This document shows positions 1 to 5,271 of a DNA stretch of 11,673 nt, piece by piece. This stretch comes from Chrysochromulina parva (Eukaryota; Haptophyta; Prymnesiales; Chrysochromulinaceae): NCBI GenBank assembly GCA_002887195.1, contig PJAB01001888.1:1-11673 (forward strand), read 5' to 3'. A program made the translations under genes and the position numbers. Numbering within the stretch: the stretch's first letter is position 1; each line of letters opens with the position of its first letter. Under the pieces are notes generated by a model that ran no database searches, had not been told where the DNA came from, and saw only the letters and a list, made by a program, of their open reading frames with translations.

Positions 1-418
1 CCTTCCGTTGACGGACTTTTGACTTGACTTGACTTGTTTTCACATGATGTGATTTGACTTTTTGCCAGAGTATGAATACAGGGATGGTCGGCGACGTTGT
101 GGTAACGTTGTGGGGATGCTCTACAGCACGGCACTGTTACTGCCCGCTCTCATCGCGTGGGAAACTTGTTTGAGGAATGAAACGCTCGAGTACAGTTGCG
201 AGCAGGCTGCTCGTGTGGCTTTTGTACCTAGCTAGGGAAGGGATTGTAAGGTGTGAACAACGCTGTTATCGCATATTAAGGCGCCTTGTCAAGCGCTCGC
301 TTCATGACGTCCGTCATCTTTGAAAAAATTGGATCGCCGAAACTTGAGGCGCTCGGAGCGCGTTTATGAACGCTTACACGAGCACACGCAGGCCGAGGTC
401 CAGGGGCTGAAACTCGAG
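1..418 (+). promoter_or_regulatory. 5' flank and leader of the AP2-array gene
   Basis: No gene is supported here. The stretch is less GC-rich than what follows and should hold the promoter and 5' UTR of gene 1. Visible elements are a TTGAC pentamer repeated in tandem at 19-36 and an odd palindrome at 40-52 (TCACAT, one base, ATGTGA). Either could be a factor-binding site, but neither is recognised. The reading frame of gene 1 stays open upstream of its first ATG back to a TGA at 305-307, so a short 5' coding extension through a non-ATG start or an unseen upstream exon cannot be excluded. Confidence 0.3.
304..369 (+). other. Short upstream ORF (21 codons)
   Basis: An ATG at 304 opens a 21-codon frame, out of frame with gene 1, that stops at 367-369. 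It lies 50 bases before the first in-frame ATG of gene 1 (419). A second out-of-frame ATG at 366 opens a 14-codon frame. If transcription starts upstream of 304, both would act as upstream ORFs and lower translation from 419. Whether the transcript includes them is unknown. Confidence 0.25.
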
Positions 419-3400
419 ATGCTGCCGGACGAAGCCAGGGCTGCCGCGGCGGCAGCCAGGGCGGCGGCAGCCAGGGCTGCCGCGGCGGCTGAGGGGCTCG
501 AGCTTGTGCCGTCGTTTAGCTGTGAGACGGGCTTCAAGGACGTGGCCAAGGAGTATGGCAAGTACGTGGCGCGGTTCATGGAGAATTGCAAGCGGTACCA
601 CCTTGGCAAATGGACGACGCCAGAGGAGGCGGCCTTGAGCTATGCGAGGCACCTTGGGGCGGAGCGAGCGGCAGCCGAGGCGGCGGCGGCGAGAGCCGCA
701 GCATCGCCGCTCACAGCGGATGAGATCTGGGCTGCCGCGGCGGCCGAGGGGCTCGAGCTCGTGCCGGCGTGCAATGAGGCAGGCTTCAAAAGTGTGGTCG
801 AGCATTATGGCAAGTATGCGACGCGGGTTAGGGATGATGGCAAGCTGCGCCATCTCGGCAGCTTCGCGACGCCGGAGGAGGCGGCCTTGTGCTACGCGAG
901 GCACGTTGGGGCGGAGCGAGCGGCGGCAGAGGCGGCGGTGGCGAGGGCCGCAGAGCCGGAACCGCTCACCGCGGACGAGGCCATCGCAGCCGCGGTGGCC
1001 GAGGGGCTCGAGCTGGTGCCGTCGTCGAGCACTGAGACGGGCTTCAGGTTCGTTTTCAAGAATGGTGGCAGGTACGTTGCGAAGATCATGGAGAATGGCA
1101 GGTTGCGCCACCTTGGCAGGTTCGCGACGTCGGAGGAGGCTGCCTTGCGCTATGCGAGGCATATTGGGGCGGAGCGAGCGGCGGCTGAGGCGGCGCAGGC
1201 GAGGGGCAAAGGGCCGCAGCCGCTCACAGCGGACGAGGCCAGGGCGGCCGCGGCGGCCGAGGGGCTCGAGCTGGTGCCGTCCTCGAGCAATGAGACGGGC
1301 TTCAAAGGCGTGGCCAAGCATCCAGGCGGGTACAAGGTGCAGAGTTGCGAGAATCGCAAGCAGCGCTACCTAGGCAGCTTTGCGACGCCGGAGGAGGCGG
1401 CCTTGTGCTACGCGAGGTACATCGGAGCGGAGCGATCCGCTGCCGAAGCGGCGGAGGCGGCGAAGGAGAGGGCCGCAGTGTACCGACCGCTCACGGCGGA
1501 CGAGGTCAGGGCGGCCGCGGCGGCCGAGGGGCTAGAGCTGGTGCCCTCGTTCTTCAATGTGAATGGCTTCAGGGGTGTGCGCAAGAACTGTGGCAGGTAC
1601 GTTGCGAAGCTCAAGGAGAATGGCAAGTGCCGCTACCTTGGCAATTTCAATACGCCGGAGGAGGCGGCCTTGTGCTACGCGAGGTACATAGGTGCGGAGC
1701 GAGCGGCGGCAGAGGCGGCCGAGGCGAGGATCAAAGGGCGGCCGCTGACGGCGGACGAGGCCAGGGCGGCCGCGGCGGCCGAGGGGCTCGAGCTGGTGCC
1801 GTCCTCTAGCAGTGAGACGGGCTTCAAAGGCGTTTGCAAGAGTCATGGCAAATACAGGGTGGAGGTGTGGGATAATTTTGATCTTCAGATCAAGGGATAT
1901 GGCAAGATGCGCCACCTCGGCACCTTCGCGACGCCGGAGGAGGCGGCCTTGTGCTACGCGAGACACATCGCGGCGGAGCGAGCGGCGGCAGGGGCGTTGG
2001 AGGCGATGAGCAAAGCGCCACAGCCTCTCTCGGCGGATGAGGCCAGGGGGACGAAGCTACTGCGGATGAGGCTAGAAGTGGGCGATCGCATCCAAGGCAA
2101 GTACCAGGGGCAGATAGGAGGCCGCAACTGGTTCGATGGCGTGGTGACGGCGGTGCACGAGGACGGCACGTGCGATCTGCACTACGACGATGGCGACCAC
2201 GAGGAGCGCGTGGCGCCGCGGTTCATCAAGACGATCGCCAAGGAAGAAGCCGAAGAGCCGGCGGAGCCCGAGGAGCCGGAGGAGGTGGAGGTGATGGCGG
2301 AGCCCTCAGAGAGTCAGGGCGCATCGGGGGCATCCAACCGGCAGCTCAAACGCAAGGTTCTGTCCGACCGCGGCGCCGGGGGCAGTGATCGCTTTCGGAA
2401 CGAGGAGCGACGGGACCCTCACGGAACCTTCACGGAACCTTCACGGAACCTCCACAGAACCTTTCGCGAGGAGCCACAGAACCGTCTTGCACGCTACCTT
2501 CATAATGGGAAGAGCGAGATGTTACCAGACGAGGCCAGGGCAGCGGCGACAGCCGAGGGGCTCGAGCTGGTGCACTCCATGCGCAATGAGACGGGCTTCA
2601 AGGGTGTGGCTAAGCATCCAGGCGGGTACAAGGCGCAGATCGTGGAGAATGGCAAGCAGCGCTACCTTGGTAGGTTCGTGACGGCGGAGGAGGCTGCCTT
2701 GTGCTACGCGAGGCACGGTGGGGCGGAGCGATCGGCGGCCGAGGCAGCGCAGGCGAGGCTTGCAGGGCCGCGGCCGCTCACACCGGACGAGGCCAGGGCG
2801 GCCGCGGCAGCCGAGGGGCTCGAGCTGGTGCCGTCCCCGGGCACCGAGACGGGCTTCAGGGGCGTGTTCAAGAAGGGTGGCAGGTATGCGGCGCAGATTT
2901 GGGAGAAAGGCAAGCTGCGCCACCTCGCCATGTTTGCGACGCCGGAGGAGGCGGCCTTGTGCTACGCGAGGCACGTTCGATCGGAGCGAGCGAAAGCAGG
3001 TGTGTTGGAGGCGATGAGCAAAGCGCCGCAACCTCTCTCGGCGGATGAGGCCAGGGGGACGAAGCTACGGCGGATGAGGCTAGAAGTGGGCGATCGCGGC
3101 CAAGGCAAGTCGGCGAGGGGCGAAGGGCTGGAGCCACTCATGGCGGAAGAGGCCAGGGCGGCCGCGGCGGCCGAAGGGTTACAGCTGGTGCCGTCGTTGA
3201 GCAACGAGACGGGCTTCAAGGGCGTGGTCGAGCATTATGGCAAGTACCAGGGGCAGATCTACGAGAATGGCAAGCTGCACCACCTCGGCACCTTTGCGAC
3301 ACCGGAGGAGGCGGCCTTGTGCTACGCGAGGCATATCGGGTCGGAGCGAGCGAAAGCAGGTGCGTTGGAGGCGATGAGCGAAGCGCCACAGCCTCTTTCG

Positions 3401-5017
3401 GCGGATGAGGCCAGGGCTGCCGCAGCGGCCGAGGGGCTCGAGCTCGTGCCGTCGTCAAGCAACGAGACGGGCTTCAAGGGCGTACATAAGGGTTGGCGCA
3501 GCTTAAGTTACGTGGCGAAGATCTACGAGGATGGCAAGATGCGCCACCTCGGCACCTTCGCGACGCCGGAGGAGGCTGCCTTGCGCTATGCAAGGCATAT
3601 TGGGGCGGAGCGAGCGGCGGCTGAGGCGGCGCAGGCGAGGGGCGAAGGGCCGCAGCCGCTCACAGCGGACGAGGCCAGGGCGGCAGCGGCGGCCGAGGGG
3701 CTCGAGCTCGTGCCGTCCTCGGGCACTAGGATGGGTTTCAAGAACGTTCACAAGCATCGTGAGAAGTTCATGGCGCGGATCAAGGAGAACGGCCAGCTAC
3801 GCCACCTCGGCATGTTTGCGACGCCGGAGGAGGCGGCCTTGCGCTACGCGCGGCACGTTGGGCCGGTGCGAGCAGCGGCTGAGGCGGCGGCGGCGAGGGG
3901 AGAAGGCCCGAAGTGGCCGCTGAGGGGCAAAGGACCGCCACAGATCACTACAGCAGAGGAGATTCTGGCGGCGACGGCGGCCGAGGGGCTCGAGCTGGTC
4001 CCATCGTCGACCAATGAGACGGGCTTTAAGAACGTGTGGAAGAATGATGATGGCAAGTACGCCTCCCATGTCAGAGAGAATGGCAAGCTGCACTACCTCG
4101 GCATCTTTGCGACGCCGGAGGAGGCGGCCTTGTGCTATGCGAGGCATATTGGGGCGGAGCGAGCGGCGGCAGAAGCGGCGGCAGCAAGGGGCGAAGGGCC
4201 GCAGTCGCTGACGGCGGACGAGGCCAGGGCGGCCGCGGCGGCCGAGGGGCTCGAGCTGGTGCCGTCCTCGAGCAATGAGACGGGCTTCAGGGGCGTGTTC
4301 AAGAATGGCGGCAGGTACCAGGCCAGGATCATGGACAAGTGCAAGGCGCGCCACCTCGGCAGCTTCGCGACGCCGGAGGAGGCCTCCCTCATCCTCTCAC
4401 GCTACATTCGCGACCTCGTCGACGGCTGGCTCATCCCGGGCCGTCGCCCTTCCCACCGTCCTCCACCCCGAGCGCCAGTCCCCGCCCCGCCCACTCGAAG
4501 CGAAGTCGAGCAGGCGGAGGCGCTCCGCTGTTGGCACCTGCTGCTTACGGCGATGCGCGAGGACCGGCGCAAGCAGCAAGGTTCGACCTCATCGTCGGCG
4601 CCGCCTCCGCCGTCACCAGCTGCCACGACCAAGCACGCCTTGCGCAAGCGGCCAGCTGCTGCAGTGGCCTTTGCAGAGGTGGGCGTGTCACGAGCGGAGG
4701 CCCTTCAGCCACAGCTCACAGCAAAGAGCGGCGATGACCCTGGCGCAGCTCGTTGCGTCATCTGCCTCGAAGCCCTGGACTTGAGCGCGGCAAGCTCTCG
4801 AGGCGAGGCCGCGTGCGGGCACACTCCTTGCTGCGGCAACTACTTCCACAAGCGCTGCCTGAGCCAGTGGCTGCAAGGCTCCGGGCAATCGGACAATGAC
4901 CCACTGCCAATCAAAAGAATCGAGAAAAAGTGCCCGACATGCAGGCAAGATCTACTGACTCGCGCGCTCATCCCCGGGCCGTCGCAGCGCCGTCCCGTCG
5001 CGAGCACACGGACGTGA
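419..5017 (+). CDS. Multi-AP2-domain protein with Tudor-like and RING-type zinc-finger domains
   Basis: One uninterrupted frame of about 1532 residues. Thirteen tandem copies of an AP2/ERF-like module are visible: six at residues ~20-530 and seven at ~710-1335. Each reads roughly GF(K/R)GV, GKY, ENGK, RHLG, FATPEEAALCYARH, joined by Ala-rich linkers that contain LTADEARAAAAAEGLELVPS. A Tudor-like domain (GDRIQGKY, WFDGVVTAV, YDDGDHEERV) lies at ~550-606, followed by an acidic Glu-rich linker. A proline-rich region and a C-terminal RING-like finger (C1446 to C1508) end the protein. AP2 folds bind DNA, Tudor domains often read methylated residues, and RING fingers recruit E2 enzymes. A chromatin-bound ubiquitin ligase is therefore possible but only inferred. 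I chose ATG 419 because the second array starts with the same MLPDEARAA segment. The frame is open upstream to 308 (basic segment DRRNLRRSER), but without an ATG. Long antisense ORFs here are shadows of the GC-rich repeats. Confidence 0.85.
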   Translation: MLPDEARAAAAAARAAAARAAAAAEGLELVPSFSCETGFKDVAKEYGKYVARFMENCKRYHLGKWTTPEEAALSYARHLGAERAAAEAAAARAAASPLTADEIWAAAAAEGLELVPACNEAGFKSVVEHYGKYATRVRDDGKLRHLGSFATPEEAALCYARHVGAERAAAEAAVARAAEPEPLTADEAIAAAVAEGLELVPSSSTETGFRFVFKNGGRYVAKIMENGRLRHLGRFATSEEAALRYARHIGAERAAAEAAQARGKGPQPLTADEARAAAAAEGLELVPSSSNETGFKGVAKHPGGYKVQSCENRKQRYLGSFATPEEAALCYARYIGAERSAAEAAEAAKERAAVYRPLTADEVRAAAAAEGLELVPSFFNVNGFRGVRKNCGRYVAKLKENGKCRYLGNFNTPEEAALCYARYIGAERAAAEAAEARIKGRPLTADEARAAAAAEGLELVPSSSSETGFKGVCKSHGKYRVEVWDNFDLQIKGYGKMRHLGTFATPEEAALCYARHIAAERAAAGALEAMSKAPQPLSADEARGTKLLRMRLEVGDRIQGKYQGQIGGRNWFDGVVTAVHEDGTCDLHYDDGDHEERVAPRFIKTIAKEEAEEPAEPEEPEEVEVMAEPSESQGASGASNRQLKRKVLSDRGAGGSDRFRNEERRDPHGTFTEPSRNLHRTFREEPQNRLARYLHNGKSEMLPDEARAAATAEGLELVHSMRNETGFKGVAKHPGGYKAQIVENGKQRYLGRFVTAEEAALCYARHGGAERSAAEAAQARLAGPRPLTPDEARAAAAAEGLELVPSPGTETGFRGVFKKGGRYAAQIWEKGKLRHLAMFATPEEAALCYARHVRSERAKAGVLEAMSKAPQPLSADEARGTKLRRMRLEVGDRGQGKSARGEGLEPLMAEEARAAAAAEGLQLVPSLSNETGFKGVVEHYGKYQGQIYENGKLHHLGTFATPEEAALCYARHIGSERAKAGALEAMSEAPQPLSADEARAAAAAEGLELVPSSSNETGFKGVHKGWRSLSYVAKIYEDGKMRHLGTFATPEEAALRYARHIGAERAAAEAAQARGEGPQPLTADEARAAAAAEGLELVPSSGTRMGFKNVHKHREKFMARIKENGQLRHLGMFATPEEAALRYARHVGPVRAAAEAAAARGEGPKWPLRGKGPPQITTAEEILAATAAEGLELVPSSTNETGFKNVWKNDDGKYASHVRENGKLHYLGIFATPEEAALCYARHIGAERAAAEAAAARGEGPQSLTADEARAAAAAEGLELVPSSSNETGFRGVFKNGGRYQARIMDKCKARHLGSFATPEEASLILSRYIRDLVDGWLIPGRRPSHRPPPRAPVPAPPTRSEVEQAEALRCWHLLLTAMREDRRKQQGSTSSSAPPPPSPAATTKHALRKRPAAAVAFAEVGVSRAEALQPQLTAKSGDDPGAARCVICLEALDLSAASSRGEAACGHTPCCGNYFHKRCLSQWLQGSGQSDNDPLPIKRIEKKCPTCRQDLLTRALIPGPSQRRPVASTRT
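485..2005 (+). repeat. AP2 array A: six tandem AP2-like modules
   Basis: Coding tandem repeat with a period of about 250-265 bp. Modules begin near 485, 741, 1000, 1252, 1519 and 1770, each at the AEGLELVP segment. The helix-coding block (TPEEAALCYARH) is the most conserved part, also at the nucleotide level. The strand-coding part before it varies more (GKYVARF, GKYATRV, GRYVAKI, GGYKVQS, GRYVAKL, GKYRVEV). Module 6 carries an insertion of about ten residues between strands (FDLQIKGYG region). The pattern fits the AP2/ERF fold of three beta strands and one amphipathic helix. Confidence 0.85.
1996..2102 (+). repeat. 107-bp direct repeat, copy 1 (end of array A into Tudor-like domain)
   Basis: This segment encodes the linker ALEAMSKAPQPLSADEARG and the start of the Tudor-like domain (MRLEVGDR). 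It recurs at 3004-3110 with about five mismatches by eye. This copy continues into a complete Tudor-like domain; the other does not. Confidence 0.85.
2066..2237 (+). other. Tudor-like domain coding region
   Basis: Encodes residues ~550-606 of the AP2-array protein. The pattern is a VGDR start, a Trp-Phe strand (NWFDGVV), a Glu-Asp-Gly turn, a DLHYDDGD strand and a closing EERVAP. This fits the five-strand Tudor-like barrel typical of algal multidomain proteins (SGF29/lamin-B-receptor style). Assignment is by pattern only. An acidic linker rich in Glu and Pro follows directly (about 2245-2330). Confidence 0.65.
2421..2464 (+). repeat. 11-bp tandem repeat inside the coding region
   Basis: Four consecutive copies of an 11-bp unit (ACGGAACCTTC and close variants) at 2421, 2432, 2443 and 2454. 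Because 11 is not a multiple of three, successive copies are read in different frames (GTFTEPSRNLHRTF), and a gain or loss of one unit would break the frame. It lies in the spacer between the Tudor/acidic region and the second AP2 array. Confidence 0.8.
2545..4420 (+). repeat. AP2 array B: seven tandem AP2-like modules
   Basis: Modules begin near 2550, 2807, 3166, 3424, 3688, 3976 and 4237. The longer step between 2807 and 3166 is due to the inserted linker and Tudor remnant at 3004-3110. Several modules share short blocks with array A: the VVEHYGKY stretch of module 9 matches module 2, and KHPGGYK of module 7 matches module 4. This suggests shuffling or conversion between modules. The last module is degenerate at its end (EEASLILSRYIRD) and leads into a proline-rich linker. 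Confidence 0.85.
3004..3110 (+). repeat. 107-bp direct repeat, copy 2, with a truncated Tudor remnant
   Basis: Near-identical to 1996-2102. It codes the same linker and the first residues of the Tudor-like domain (MRLEVGDRGQGK), then switches straight into an ARGEG-type linker and the next AP2 module. The rest of the Tudor barrel is missing, so this is a nonfunctional domain scar kept in frame. Confidence 0.8.
4754..4942 (+). other. C-terminal RING-like zinc-finger coding region
   Basis: Encodes residues 1446-1508 of the AP2-array protein. Visible ligand candidates are CVIC (C1446, C1449), then CGHTPCCG (C1466, H1468, C1471, C1472), FHKRC (H1477, C1480) and CPTC (C1505, C1508). The FHKRCLSQW block and the final CPTCR are typical of RING-H2 ubiquitin ligases. 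The middle has extra Cys/His compared with the standard C-x-H-x2-H-x2-C spacing, so the exact zinc ligands are uncertain. Confidence 0.75.
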
Positions 5018-5271
5018 AACTAGGTTAGGATCTGACGCTGGTTCTCTTCGCAACTCGTCCGCTCGGAGCTTCGTACGTTCCTTCTGTACGCGCTCGAGTA
5101 CGGTAGTTGCATTGCATACTACAATGATTTTTTCCCAGTTCATTTCTCACTAACAGTAGACGACCATGTAGACGACCGACCGCGCGGTTATCACTATGAA
5201 CTCTTCAGTAATGAGCGCGCCAACAGTGACAGCTGACACCGAGCACACACCGGTCACCGCGTCCCCGACCA
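5018..5271. other. Convergent intergenic region (3' ends of genes 1 and 2)
   Basis: About 250 bases separate the TGA of gene 1 from the stop of gene 2 on the other strand. It should hold both 3' UTRs and polyadenylation regions. No AATAAA is evident. A GTAGACGACC direct repeat occurs around 5156-5177. No gene is supported. Confidence 0.5.

Noticed and set aside
320..418. TTG at 320 as the start of the AP2 gene
   Set aside because: TTG starts are not expected in a eukaryotic nuclear gene. ATG 419 matches the repeated head of array B.
374..1321. 315-codon minus-strand frame opposite the AP2 array, with similar ones at 2522-3031 and 3797-4354
   Set aside because: Arg/Leu-rich translations that mirror the sense repeats. 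They arise because GC-rich tandem repeats keep antisense frames open. No family resemblance.
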